From: Burkholderiaceae bacterium
GTDB taxonomy: Bacteria > Pseudomonadota > Gammaproteobacteria > Burkholderiales > Burkholderiaceae_C
Assembly (NCBI GenBank): GCA_913776825.1
Contig: CAJYPV010000013.1
Coordinates: forward strand, 62,001-126,000
Reading direction: 5' to 3'
DNA: 64,000 bases
Part shown: positions 54,801 through 63,311 of the stretch, in pieces
Layout: every line of letters starts with the position of its first letter
How positions within the stretch are numbered: the stretch's first letter is position 1
Notes under the pieces: model-generated
Seen by the model: the letters and a program-made list of their open reading frames with translations, nothing else
Databases searched by the model: none
Told to the model about the DNA's origin: nothing
Position numbers and translations under genes: made by a program

Positions 54801-57800
54801 GCCGCGCGCAGGTCGGACAGTGCGGTCGTGAAGGCAATCGCCGATTCCAAAGCCGGCACATCGGTTTCAAGCCCTCTCCAAAGTCCATCGGTCGAAACTT
54901 CGAGGGTGCGGAACTCGGCCAGTTGCGCGTTGAGTTGTTCGAGTCGCACCAGCGTCTCAACATCATCTTTCATACGATCGCCGCCGCGTCCTGCGCGTAA
55001 CGGCTCAAGGCCAACCAGCGTCCAGGTGCCGTTGGCTCGCGCCTGCTTCAGCACGTCCTGAAAAACCTTCGCGGCCCGCAATACGTCGTGTCGAGACTTG
55101 AGCCCTCGCCAGACGCCAGTGAGCTCATCTGCCGCGTCCAGCTTTTCGACCTCCTGCCGCTTGTCTCGAATCGCTACCAGTGTGGCCAAGTCGCTGGCTA
55201 CGTTTGGCTCTCCTTGGCCCCCAACAACTGCTTCGAGCTGCTCCCTGACCTTGCGTTTTCCAAACCAGGAGAGCGGCCACACCGATTTGCTCGCCTTGGC
55301 ATAGTCTCTGGCCAACTGATACACATTCACCTGCTCCACGGTGTCGGCGTAGCGCACCGACAGCGATTGCTCCAGCTTGTGAAGCTCTTCGAGCATTTCA
55401 ATTGCCTTGTGCAGCGTGTCGACGGCGAAAGACGACCAAGCGGCCGGCAGGCTGGCGTGGGCTTCGCAACGCTGCTTGAGCACCTGGGAAGCTTTTGACG
55501 CAAGGGCTCGGACGGCCGGCTCCCAGCCGTTCGAAATCTGCGCCGACAGCTCTCCATGTTTTAGGAGCAGTGCATTGCCTTCGAGCAGACGTGCTGCTGT
55601 TTCACCGGCGTCCGCAGCAAAGGCGAATCGCCAGTTGTGTCCAGCAGCATGCGGCAAGCATCTGGCCAATGAGGCGGTGGAGACTCGCGCTCGGCGAGTC
55701 AGCGAGACGGCAGGAATTCGGATGACGCCTCTGAAGCGTTCGTACGCAGCAAGCACCTCATTGCACACCGGCAGCAACTGGCGCGCGGCCTCGATGAGCC
55801 CCTGCTGCCATGTGGGCGACCAGTCCGCGTGCCCGATGTCCTGAAATGGTCCATTGGCGAGCGTCTCAGCACCCACTGCGGTCGCATTGACCTCAAGACG
55901 GTCGACCACTTCCCTAAGCAGCTCGGTGTCTCTTTGGCTGTGTGCCGCGTGCGAGTGCCACGACAAGGGCAGTACTGCGACATCTTTTCCGTCTACCACA
56001 GCGCCAATCGCGTCGTAGATGGAGCGGCCGTTTCCATGCCGATGGTGAAGCCGCTCCACGTAGACGTTCAGTTCATCTCGGATGCGCCTCAGCCGCTCAG
56101 CCTCTTGCTGCCAAATCTCGGTGTCCACCTCACCTCTGGCATCCCAAGAATTTTTGAGCTGGGCCAGTACATCGGCCTTGCGCGCTTTGCTGGAGTGGAG
56201 CTCAAGGCAGAACTCGCCGAGCCCGACCTCCCGGAGTCGCCGATAGACCACATCCAGCGCGGCGATCTTCTCGGACACGAACAAGACGCGCTTTCCCTCC
56301 GCCAGGCATTGGGCAATGAGGTTGGAGATCGTTTGGCTCTTGCCTGTACCTGGTGGGCCAATCAGGACGAAGTCCTTGCCCCGAGCCGCTGCCATGACCG
56401 CGGACAGTTGCGAGGAGTCGGAAGGCAGAGGGCAGAAAGTCTGATCAGGCCCATAGTCTTTGTCGAGCCTGCCAGGGCTCGGAAACACCGATGAGCTGGG
56501 GTACGGGTCTCGTGGCGTGTCGATGAGGTGTCTGACAACAGGGCTCTGGCGCAATTGATCTGTGCGCTGAACCAGGTCTACCCACATCAGATACTTCGCA
56601 AACGAGAAGGTTCCAAGCACGACCTCCTCGGAAACTTCCCATCCTTTGATGTCCTTCACCGCGACGGAGACCGCTTTCCACACCTTGGCGATGTCCAGCC
56701 CGGCTTCATCAAGCGGCAATTCGCCCTCTGCGACGCCCAGGTTGAGCTGGAAGTCTTGTCGCAGCATCTCAATGAGCGTCGGATTGAAGCGTGGCTCATC
56801 GTCATGCAGGGCCATGGTGAAACCAGAGCGAACGCTACGACGATTCAAAGCGACCGGGATGAGAATCAGCGGTGCGCGGTACTTCGCTTCTTCCTTGTCG
56901 GCGCGATTCCAGGTCAGAAATCCAAGTGCCAGAAACAAGGTGTTCGCGCCGCCCTCCTGCAAGGTGGTGCGGGCATTGCGATAGAGCTCGACCATCCGAG
57001 ATTCAAGCTCATCTTTGGACAGGTCGATGAAGACCTCACGGCGCTTGAGCGCTTCAATTGCGAACTGACGTCGCAGCGTTTCTCGTTCTCTGTTTTCGTG
57101 GATGGCCAAGCTGCGCGGATCAGTGCCATCCATCAGATCCGGTCGCGGCAGAAGCTTGATGTCCTTTCCGTCGGACATCAGGTCTTCCAGTCCACCAGGG
57201 TCCGGTGCATCTAGCTTGAGCGACTTCTTGCTCGCGCGGAAGTTCAGGAGGTTGTTGCGCAGGGAAAGGTCCAGCAGCTTGCGCTGCCATCGGGCCAGGC
57301 GATCTTTTGGATCGAGCGGAATCTCTTCACCGAGGCCGCCGTCATCCTCAGGAAGGTCCGGCGCTTCTTCCAGCACGAACGTATCGTCCGCCACGATGTC
57401 CGCAGCCGCCTGGGGTTGAATGGACTCGGGACTCGACAAAGGTTTGATGCGCTGCAGACGCGCCCGTCGGATGTCCACAGCAAGCTCGAAAGCGTCGTCC
57501 TTCCCTTCTGCGATGTGCTCAGCGCCGACATCGGATGCCCGGCTGAAAGGAACTGCTGGACGTTGTGTGACGAGGGTGGTCTCAAACAGCACCAGTTCCT
57601 TCAGCTTCAGGCGCTTTCTCAAGGCCGTGACGTCATCGACAACCGTCGTCGAGAATTCCTCGGGCTTCAGCCACAAGCCAGCGAAGGCATGACCGCGAGT
57701 GAAGACGACCATCGGGTTGAGCCCGATCTGCTCTAGCACCGAGCAGAACAGCAGCGTCAGGTCCATGCAGGTACCCAGCCCAGAATCTGCTACTTGGGTC

Positions 57801-58531
57801 GCGCCACGAATCTTCTGACCGCGATGTTCGAAGCTGGCAGGGGGCAGGGCGTAGTCCAGCTTCATGGAGGAGATCGCGCCCCATGCCGCGCCTGCCAGCT
57901 CCCAGGCGCGCTTGGATCCCCCGTGCTTGTAGCCGTCCAGCGCTGCGTCCTTGCCATGCTCGCGCAGCAGCGCGGCGACCTTCTTCAGCACCTTGTCGAC
58001 GGCAGGATCGTTGGGTTGTACAAAAGCGGCCACCATGTCCGGAAGGTGGGCAAGGCCACCCCACTGGTTGCGCGGCAAGAGTTCAACTGACTTGGATATC
58101 TCGACAATCGGTTCACCTTCGCTGCCAACGGGCTTAACCGATAACGTCACAGTGGCGATCTCTGCCTCTGTCAGTCTGGTCAGCAGCGGACCATCCAACT
58201 GCACATCCAGGTCGAGAATCCGATAGCGGTCGCCGGCCTGAACCGATTCCAGGCGCCAGGTTTTCGACTTGACGAATGCCGGAGTGGATCTGAGCGATAG
58301 CTCCAGCTGGCCGGTGTCATCCTTAAGTGTGCTGATGAGCGTCAGGTCGCGCAGCAGCGGCACAGCGTTCTGGAAGTCTGCCAAGCTGAGCTTGGTTGCC
58401 AGGCTGGCCTCAAGAGTCAGAGCAGCTACTGGTTCCTTTACCGGCGCTGCCACCCCAGCCGTCTCTTCGGCGAACTCGTTGGGAGCCGCTGAAAATCGTA
58501 GAGCCCGAGGCGAATCCAAGTTATCGGACAT
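51857..58531 (-). CDS. DUF4011 / SF1 helicase / REase-fold nuclease / DUF3320 protein, candidate antiphage defence
   Basis: The 2224-residue protein has, in order: an N-terminal immunoglobulin-like region; a transglutaminase-like domain (GTCMDLTLLFCSVLEQIGLN, then FTRGHAFAGLWL; about 225-285); DUF4011 (RWQRKLLDLSLRNNLLNFR, about 420); SF1 helicase motif I GPPGTGKSQT (about 723); motif II VVVFDEASQIP (about 1574); QVVMVGDPKQLPP; WHYRSRNESLI; VQGDERD; ITRARHEL; a Vsr/MTES_1575-type nuclease (PFEEAVAAALASRGW, then DLAVVHP and AGVECDG, about 1915); and C-terminal DUF3320 (about 2090). Related DUF4011-helicase-Vsr proteins (Hhe) defend against phages. The ATG at 58531 follows GGGGG. Its GC content is visibly below that of all neighbours, suggesting acquisition. 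Confidence 0.85.
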   Translation of the reverse strand: MSDNLDSPRALRFSAAPNEFAEETAGVAAPVKEPVAALTLEASLATKLSLADFQNAVPLLRDLTLISTLKDDTGQLELSLRSTPAFVKSKTWRLESVQAGDRYRILDLDVQLDGPLLTRLTEAEIATVTLSVKPVGSEGEPIVEISKSVELLPRNQWGGLAHLPDMVAAFVQPNDPAVDKVLKKVAALLREHGKDAALDGYKHGGSKRAWELAGAAWGAISSMKLDYALPPASFEHRGQKIRGATQVADSGLGTCMDLTLLFCSVLEQIGLNPMVVFTRGHAFAGLWLKPEEFSTTVVDDVTALRKRLKLKELVLFETTLVTQRPAVPFSRASDVGAEHIAEGKDDAFELAVDIRRARLQRIKPLSSPESIQPQAAADIVADDTFVLEEAPDLPEDDGGLGEEIPLDPKDRLARWQRKLLDLSLRNNLLNFRASKKSLKLDAPDPGGLEDLMSDGKDIKLLPRPDLMDGTDPRSLAIHENRERETLRRQFAIEALKRREVFIDLSKDELESRMVELYRNARTTLQEGGANTLFLALGFLTWNRADKEEAKYRAPLILIPVALNRRSVRSGFTMALHDDEPRFNPTLIEMLRQDFQLNLGVAEGELPLDEAGLDIAKVWKAVSVAVKDIKGWEVSEEVVLGTFSFAKYLMWVDLVQRTDQLRQSPVVRHLIDTPRDPYPSSSVFPSPGRLDKDYGPDQTFCPLPSDSSQLSAVMAAARGKDFVLIGPPGTGKSQTISNLIAQCLAEGKRVLFVSEKIAALDVVYRRLREVGLGEFCLELHSSKARKADVLAQLKNSWDARGEVDTEIWQQEAERLRRIRDELNVYVERLHHRHGNGRSIYDAIGAVVDGKDVAVLPLSWHSHAAHSQRDTELLREVVDRLEVNATAVGAETLANGPFQDIGHADWSPTWQQGLIEAARQLLPVCNEVLAAYERFRGVIRIPAVSLTRRARVSTASLARCLPHAAGHNWRFAFAADAGETAARLLEGNALLLKHGELSAQISNGWEPAVRALASKASQVLKQRCEAHASLPAAWSSFAVDTLHKAIEMLEELHKLEQSLSVRYADTVEQVNVYQLARDYAKASKSVWPLSWFGKRKVREQLEAVVGGQGEPNVASDLATLVAIRDKRQEVEKLDAADELTGVWRGLKSRHDVLRAAKVFQDVLKQARANGTWTLVGLEPLRAGRGGDRMKDDVETLVRLEQLNAQLAEFRTLEVSTDGLWRGLETDVPALESAIAFTTALSDLRAAGAMPDNFDLVAEGACGHRFAKDHATLRARAGVEAKLTGLDNLKVVCPGVWEELETDQEEVAKAVSFQRSIAAAVANLAAAPEDVSQVLRALEQLVTEGNALLNAAGPVVAAGNAYLDALGRLQPSIDLLASRGSFTPEGAADFSDSDVVQLKARVEAMIESEHELNAWCAWRKASQQAMTLGLSPIVAGLTNGALTPAIVRRAFETNYCRWWLNAVVDSEHVIRNFVSAEHERRISDFRALDKRFTELTKAWLRANLCKGLPAPDDVTRSSEWGFLKHEITKKRAHKPLRELMSNIPTALTKLTPCLLMSPLSIAQYLAADAEPFDVVVFDEASQIPVWDAIGAIARGKQVVMVGDPKQLPPTNFFDRAESSSDDEDVEGDMESILDECMGASLPTLHLDWHYRSRNESLIAFSNYRYYGGRLVTFPSPVTEDRAVSFHYVNGFYEKGGARVNKAEAKALVADIVKRLKSPGFKESKLTIGVVTFNTEQQKLIEDLLDEERRKDPGLEPHFAESELEPLFVKNLESVQGDERDIMYFSITFGPDGGGAVSMNFGPMNRTGGERRLNVAITRARHELRVFSTLRGDQMDLSRTQAIGVRDLKHFLEFAERGSRSLFESTAGSLGGFESPFEEAVAAALASRGWTLHTQVGASTFRVDLAVVHPDAPGCYLAGVECDGATYHRSATARDRDMLREHVLRGLGWEILRIWSTDWWVNPIGTLDRVCRQLDELLVASRTKRATEAARVAAETEAHGAIEKAMADAIPEPKADAPTQPSSEGPPSTSQAPGEARREVQEVYASPVAASPENVHAPEHLYVESDPTSAVETLDPDAFFDRAYDIHLEAMVAYVVEKEGPILDLALSRRISRAHGWQRTGSRIQERVEEVAKRLFKTTEEGVGTFYWPERLSPGSAVEFRPPGPDAQRSMDEVCIEELVALAESAAGATATNDELLVFMARELGISRLRASSRGRLEEALKRFRAMH

Positions 58532-59105
58532 CTGTGTGCCCCCTGTTGTTTGTCGTGCTTTGGGCTTTCGCCCCTCCCTGAGGCGCAACGGCTGACGCGC
58601 CTGTAATGACCTGTATCTTGGCACGCCCGCAGAGCTTCCGTAGCGCGTAAACCCGGGTGCGCGGGCCGCCTCCGAAACGGCAGCTCCAGCGTCAATGGCT
58701 AAACACTGACGGCAGGCGGGCACGTCGGATTCAACGTTGAGCGTCGCACGCCAGCAAGGCATCGAAGGCGGCGCGGAGAGGATTGGTGCCTCGTCGCCGG
58801 ATGCATGGCGAGGCCGGGGCACTTCGGCGTCCGTGTGCCCGTTGATGAGGTCGTGACCAGAGTAACTTCGGTCGTCCGAACTTCAACGTCTGGCGAGTGC
58901 TGCAGTCCCCCCAAGTTCCACCGCGAACGTGAGCGCAAGCGGAACCCAGGCTGTGTCGCCTAGCCTCGATGCAGCCAGTGAGTCGCCAGCCCGGCCGCAG
59001 AACGGCCGCGCGCTTTCGTGAAGCGTTTGTTTGATTAAGGGGCAGGCGTTAGCCGACAGGCGCTGCGCCGGGCTAAGCTGAACGGGCAAGCTCAGCCTCC
59101 ACCCC
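58532..59105. other. gene-free flank of the helicase gene with hairpins
   Basis: 574 bp with no supported gene. It holds three stems: CGGCCG/CGGCCG (58992-59008), CGCTT/AAGCG (59011-59025) and TTAGCC/GGCTAA with an inner GGCGC/GCGCC (59049-59076). The last could end the cyclomaltodextrinase transcript, but lacks a T-run. No repeat matching the other side of the helicase gene was noticed. Confidence 0.4.
59011..59036 (+). terminator. terminator-like hairpin without an upstream plus-strand gene
   Basis: CGCTT-TCGTG-AAGCG is followed by TTTGTTTGATT on the plus strand. No plus-strand gene precedes it, so it may be a remnant or serve an unseen RNA. Confidence 0.3.
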
Positions 59106-61259
59106 TCACTCGATGCTCAGCAACAACGCCGTGCGGCCAGGCACCTGCAGCGTCGCACCCAGCGTCTGGCGCTGACCGGTGAGCACATCGGTGGCCGTCT
59201 CGCCGCCTCGGATCATCTCGGGGAAGCGATCCAGCGCCAGCGCCTGCGGTTCCTGCCGCTTGTTCATCACCAGCATCAACCGACGCTGAGAAGCCGCCGA
59301 CGTCGCCGGGCGGGCGCGCGACAGGTCCAGGCCCGCGTCATAGCGGAACAGCACGAAGCAGCTGTCCAGCGGCGCGTATTGCATCAACGGCGCATCGTGG
59401 GCGAGCGGATCCTGCTTGCGCCAGTTCAACAGGCGTTTGAGGAAGGCCTGAGCCTGGCGCTGATCGTCGCGCAGGCCTTCGCCGGTGAAGGCATTGATGC
59501 GGTCGCCGGCCCAGCCGCCGGGGAAATCGGCCCGCACCGCGCCATCGTCGCGCTCGCGCGGGCTGGTGAGCAGCACTTCGGTGCCGTAAAGGAATTGCGG
59601 GATGCGCTTGACGAAGGCCAGGTAGGTCCAGGCCATGCGGGTCAGCGCCAGATCCTCATGCAGCAGGCTGTACAGACGCGGCGTGTCATGGTTGCCCTCG
59701 AACAGCACCAGTTGGCCGGGATTCGGATAGACGAAATCGTGCGCCAGCGCTTCATAGAGCTTCATGAAGCCGCCGTCGTGGCTGTCGTGCTGCGTCATGC
59801 CGGCCAGCAGGGCCTCGTACATCGGGAAGTCCATCAGGCTGGGCAGCGAGGACACATAGCCATCATGGTTGCGCTTGCCGGCCTGCCAGTAGGCGACCAC
59901 CGCCGGATGCGGACTCCATTCCTCGCCCACGATGTTCAGCCGCGGATATTCCTCGCGCAGCCGCGCCGACCAGGCGCTGAGGAAGGCGCGGTCGGAATAG
60001 CTGTAGGTGTCGGTGCGGATGCCCGCCAGACCGATCTGCTCGATCCACCACAGGCTCATCTGCGTCAGATAGGTCGCCAGCAGCGGTTGGCGCTGGTTCA
60101 GGTCGGGCATGCCGGGGCTGAACCAGCCGTCGGAAAACCGCTGTCGATCGCTGGGCGCCGCATACGGATCCTGCAGCGACATGCGCGCATGGTGGGTCTC
60201 GGTGTAGCGAGGCCAGGTGTTGACCCAGTCCGCCGTCGGCAGGTCCTGCATCCACCAGTGATGCAGACCGATGTGATTGAGCACGATGTCCTGGATCAGC
60301 CCCAGGCCCTTGGCGCGGGCTTCGACGGCCAGCCGCTGATAGTCGGCCAGGCTGCCGAAGCGCGGATCGACCCGGTAGAAATCGGTCGCGGCATAGCCGT
60401 GATAACTCCAGCGAGGGCTGTTGTTCTCCGACAGCGGCGTCGGCCAGATCATGGTGAAGCCCATGTCCGCGATGTAGTCCAGATGACGGGTCAGACCCGC
60501 CAGATCGCCGCCATGTCGCCCGCCCGGATCGGCCCGGTTCAGGCCCTCGGTCAGACCCTCCACCTGATCGATCGACGGATCGCCATTGGCGAAGCGGTCC
60601 GGCACCACCAGATAGATCGCGTCCTTGGGTCCGAAGCCCTGACGCTCCGCCGAGCCCGGCGCGCGCGCCTGCAGCGGATAAGCCAGCGTGGTCACGACCG
60701 TGTCGCCCCGACGCAGTTCGATCTGAAGGTCGCCCGGCGGGGTGCGGGCGTCGATGCGCAGATCGACGAACAGATAGTTCGGGCTGTCCCCGCGCTGCAC
60801 GCCGACCAGCGTGACGCCGGCCTTGGGCACCAGCGTGACGGTCATCGCGCCGATGCCAGGGCCATGCAGCATCACCTGCAGTTCGGGACGCTTCATGCCG
60901 ACCCACCAGCTCGGCGGCTCCACATGGCTCAGGACCGCTTCCGGCCCGGACTGCCGGAGCGACGACCGGCTGACCGGGTCGTCATGGGTGGCCGTCACGG
61001 CGGCCGACGGGTGGGTGGGCGGCGTGGTGCCGGTGGCGTGGTTCATGGTGGTGATCGAAGAAGGAATCGAAGGAGGGCGGTCGGATCCCGCCTCGGCGCT
61101 GGTCATGGCCAGGCTGATGAGCGCGCCGATCAGCGCCATCGCCAGCGCGCCGCGGCGCCGGGGCAGCGGACGGAGTCGACGGCAGCTGCAGCGCGCCTCG
61201 GCGCCAGGAATGCCGGGATCGACGCGCCGGGTCATCGATGGAGAAGCCAGTGCCGTCAT
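59106..61259 (-). CDS. exported cyclomaltodextrinase/neopullulanase (GH13, SusA-like)
   Basis: The 717-residue enzyme has a signal-like segment (ALAMALIGALISLAMTSAEA, about 39-58), an N-terminal beta domain (VEPPSWWVGMKRPELQVMLHG), and a GH13 barrel with KDAIYLVVPDRFANGDPS, GIRTDTYSYSD (nucleophile), LNIVGEEWSPH (acid) and LFEGNHDTPRLY (third Asp). The C-terminal domain matches cyclomaltodextrinases. It would cut maltodextrins and cyclodextrins in the periplasm for MalE. It lies 12 nt after the amylase gene, so both share one message. The N-region before the signal is long; MTRRVD at 61235 is an alternative start. Confidence 0.88.
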   Translation of the reverse strand: MTALASPSMTRRVDPGIPGAEARCSCRRLRPLPRRRGALAMALIGALISLAMTSAEAGSDRPPSIPSSITTMNHATGTTPPTHPSAAVTATHDDPVSRSSLRQSGPEAVLSHVEPPSWWVGMKRPELQVMLHGPGIGAMTVTLVPKAGVTLVGVQRGDSPNYLFVDLRIDARTPPGDLQIELRRGDTVVTTLAYPLQARAPGSAERQGFGPKDAIYLVVPDRFANGDPSIDQVEGLTEGLNRADPGGRHGGDLAGLTRHLDYIADMGFTMIWPTPLSENNSPRWSYHGYAATDFYRVDPRFGSLADYQRLAVEARAKGLGLIQDIVLNHIGLHHWWMQDLPTADWVNTWPRYTETHHARMSLQDPYAAPSDRQRFSDGWFSPGMPDLNQRQPLLATYLTQMSLWWIEQIGLAGIRTDTYSYSDRAFLSAWSARLREEYPRLNIVGEEWSPHPAVVAYWQAGKRNHDGYVSSLPSLMDFPMYEALLAGMTQHDSHDGGFMKLYEALAHDFVYPNPGQLVLFEGNHDTPRLYSLLHEDLALTRMAWTYLAFVKRIPQFLYGTEVLLTSPRERDDGAVRADFPGGWAGDRINAFTGEGLRDDQRQAQAFLKRLLNWRKQDPLAHDAPLMQYAPLDSCFVLFRYDAGLDLSRARPATSAASQRRLMLVMNKRQEPQALALDRFPEMIRGGETATDVLTGQRQTLGATLQVPGRTALLLSIE

Positions 61260-61271
61260 GATCGTCGACGC

Positions 61272-63113
61272 TCAGCGGATCCGGAACACCTGCACCGATT
61301 GCGGCGGCAGGGTCAGGCCAGGATCGCGGCGGGATGGGGTCAGGACGGCGGCGGCGTGCGTGTCGCTCGTCGGGGCGGTCGCGCTGGGCGCGGGATAGAG
61401 GCGCTCCAGGCGCGCCACCGGGGTCGGAGCGGACTGCCGCTTCTGCGGCGCCGACGTCGCGCGGGTGGGCCACGGGAGGCGGGCTTCCTCGCGACCGTAA
61501 TTGATGACGACCAGCGTGCGCTCCGACTTCCAGGCCCGCTGGAATGCCAGCACCTGACCCTGCGCGATCGGCGATTCATAACGGCCGCGCGCGATCGACG
61601 GCAGGCCGTTGCGCAGCGACAGCATGGCGCGATAGAAGTGCAGCAGCGAGGCGGGATCGGCCTCCTGCGCCTGCGCGTTGTGAGACGCGATGTTGGGCGA
61701 CACCGGTCGGAACGGCGTCGCGGCGCTGAAGCCGCGGGCATCCGAGGTCCAGCTCATCGGCGCGCGCAGCGGCTCATCGCCGGGCAGGGCGGTGACGCCC
61801 GCCTGACCGATCTCTTCACCGTAATAGATGAACGGCGTGCCCGGCAGCAGCAGGTAGGTCGCGGCGGCCAGGCGGTAGCGGGTCTCGTCACCGCCGAACT
61901 GGTCCCAGGCGCGCTGGCCGGCAAAGATGTCGTGATTGCTCAGCATGGTGGCCATGCTCAGCGGCGCCTCGGTGAAGAAATCGGCGACCCGGCGCACCGC
62001 CGCGATCGAGGCCTCGCCATCGCCCTTGGCCGCATCGACGACCGCCCGCTCCAGTCCGAACGCGAAGGCGCTGCCGCAGATCTCCGGCCGCGCATAGACA
62101 CGCGGTTCGGCCGTGGCCTCGCACACCACGTAGCGGCTGGGATAGCGCTTGATCAGCCGGGTGAAGCGGCCGGTCAGCGCGCGGCTTTCGGGCTGGTCGT
62201 TCCAGTCCTTGGCGTTGTTCTCGATCAGGTGCGGCACCGCATCCAGACGGAAGCCATCCAGGCCACGGTTCAGCCAGAAGCGCAAGCTGTCCTCGTGATA
62301 GCGCACCACCGCCGGATTGCGCATGTTGAAGTCGGGCATCGGTGCGCCGAAGACGGCGAAGTAGCGGGACGCTGAAGCCGTGGGATCGGCGCTCGAGGCC
62401 GCGCCCGCGCCGGGCAGATACCACGGCGTGTGGTCCCAGATGTTCCAGTCCTTGAGCGTCTCCAGTGGCTGATCGGTCCACACGAACCAGTCGCGCCAGG
62501 GGCTGCGCGGATCCGCCTGAGCGGCCTGGAACAGCGGATGTTCGCGGGCGCCGTGGTTGAGGATGTAGTCCATCACCACACCGATGCCGCGCTGATGCGC
62601 TTCACGGATCAGCTCGTCGAAATCCGCCAGCGTGCCGTACTGCGGCTCGATGCGGCGGAAGTCGACGGTCGCATAGCCATGGTCATGGTCCGCACTCGCC
62701 TGGATCGGCATTAGCCACAGCCCGCGCACGCCCAGCGCCTTCAAATAATCCAGCCGCTGGATCAATCCGCGCAGATCACCGATGCCGTCCCCATCGCTGT
62801 CCTGATAGCCGCGGACGAAAATCTCCATGAACGCGCCGTGCTGCCAGTCCTCCGGCAACGCGCTGTGGCGCGGGCGAGCGGGCACGGGCGAGAGATCCAC
62901 CGGCGCGCTGCTGGGGTTGGCCATCTGCATCACGGACGGTGGCGCGGCGGCGTCGGCCGACGGCTTCGCCGCATCCGAGGCGGGCGCGGCCCACGCTGCT
63001 TGGACAAGCGCCGACAGCAAGCCCACGGACGCGATCGCCGTCCGCACGCGACGAGCCGTGGCGGGGAGTCCACGGTTGCGGGCGCTCCGGCCAGCCAGCG
63101 GGGCAAGTGTCAT
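61272..63113 (-). CDS. exported GH13 alpha-amylase
   Basis: The 613-residue protein has a signal peptide (TAIASVGLLSALVQAAWAAPA), an Ala/Ser linker, and a GH13 barrel with FMEIFVRGYQDSDGDGIGDLRGL, GLDGFRLDAVPHLI (nucleophile), YVVCEATAEP (acid Glu) and TMLSNHDIFAGQR (third Asp), plus PGTPFIYYGEEIGQAG. This resembles alpha-glucosidase/amylase enzymes of Sus-like systems. The ATG at 63113 has GGAGA upstream; the frame extends further but without homologous sequence. First of a two-gene operon, divergent from the pullulanase. Confidence 0.88.
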   Translation of the reverse strand: MTLAPLAGRSARNRGLPATARRVRTAIASVGLLSALVQAAWAAPASDAAKPSADAAAPPSVMQMANPSSAPVDLSPVPARPRHSALPEDWQHGAFMEIFVRGYQDSDGDGIGDLRGLIQRLDYLKALGVRGLWLMPIQASADHDHGYATVDFRRIEPQYGTLADFDELIREAHQRGIGVVMDYILNHGAREHPLFQAAQADPRSPWRDWFVWTDQPLETLKDWNIWDHTPWYLPGAGAASSADPTASASRYFAVFGAPMPDFNMRNPAVVRYHEDSLRFWLNRGLDGFRLDAVPHLIENNAKDWNDQPESRALTGRFTRLIKRYPSRYVVCEATAEPRVYARPEICGSAFAFGLERAVVDAAKGDGEASIAAVRRVADFFTEAPLSMATMLSNHDIFAGQRAWDQFGGDETRYRLAAATYLLLPGTPFIYYGEEIGQAGVTALPGDEPLRAPMSWTSDARGFSAATPFRPVSPNIASHNAQAQEADPASLLHFYRAMLSLRNGLPSIARGRYESPIAQGQVLAFQRAWKSERTLVVINYGREEARLPWPTRATSAPQKRQSAPTPVARLERLYPAPSATAPTSDTHAAAVLTPSRRDPGLTLPPQSVQVFRIR

Positions 63114-63207
63114 GACGGTTGTCTCCGTAATTTGTAATTTAAGTACGTGAACGCCGAGGCCGCTGACGCCATCGAGGAGCCGGGGCCTTCGTGTCCGATC
63201 GGCGCGC

Positions 63208-63236
63208 AGCATAGAGGGAAGCGTTGGGACTGTGAA
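63208..63236 (-). promoter_or_regulatory. sigma-70 promoter of the amylase operon
   Basis: On the minus strand TTCACA (63236-63231) and TATGCT (63213-63208) are 17 bp apart, with a start near 63201 and a leader of about 88 nt. Confidence 0.6.
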
Positions 63237-63253
63237 GCCTTGGGTCGCGAACG

Positions 63254-63270
63254 ATGTAGTTTTGCTACCA
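63254..63270. promoter_or_regulatory. LacI-type operator-like palindrome (O3)
   Basis: ATGTAGTTTTGCTACCA matches the palindrome at 26330-26346 in the core GTAG...CTAC with the same 3-nt centre. It lies between the divergent amylase and pullulanase genes and is followed by ATCCCTC, a sequence that also flanks the first site. Confidence 0.6.
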
Positions 63271-63311
63271 TCCCTCGCACTGTTCACCTGATAAGAATGC
63301 TGGAGACCCGG

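Noticed and set aside
58959..59054. Integron attC-like ends (GCCTAGC and GTTAGCC) about 95 bp apart
   Set aside because: The core sequences deviate from the consensus and the two halves do not pair with each other beyond a few bases.
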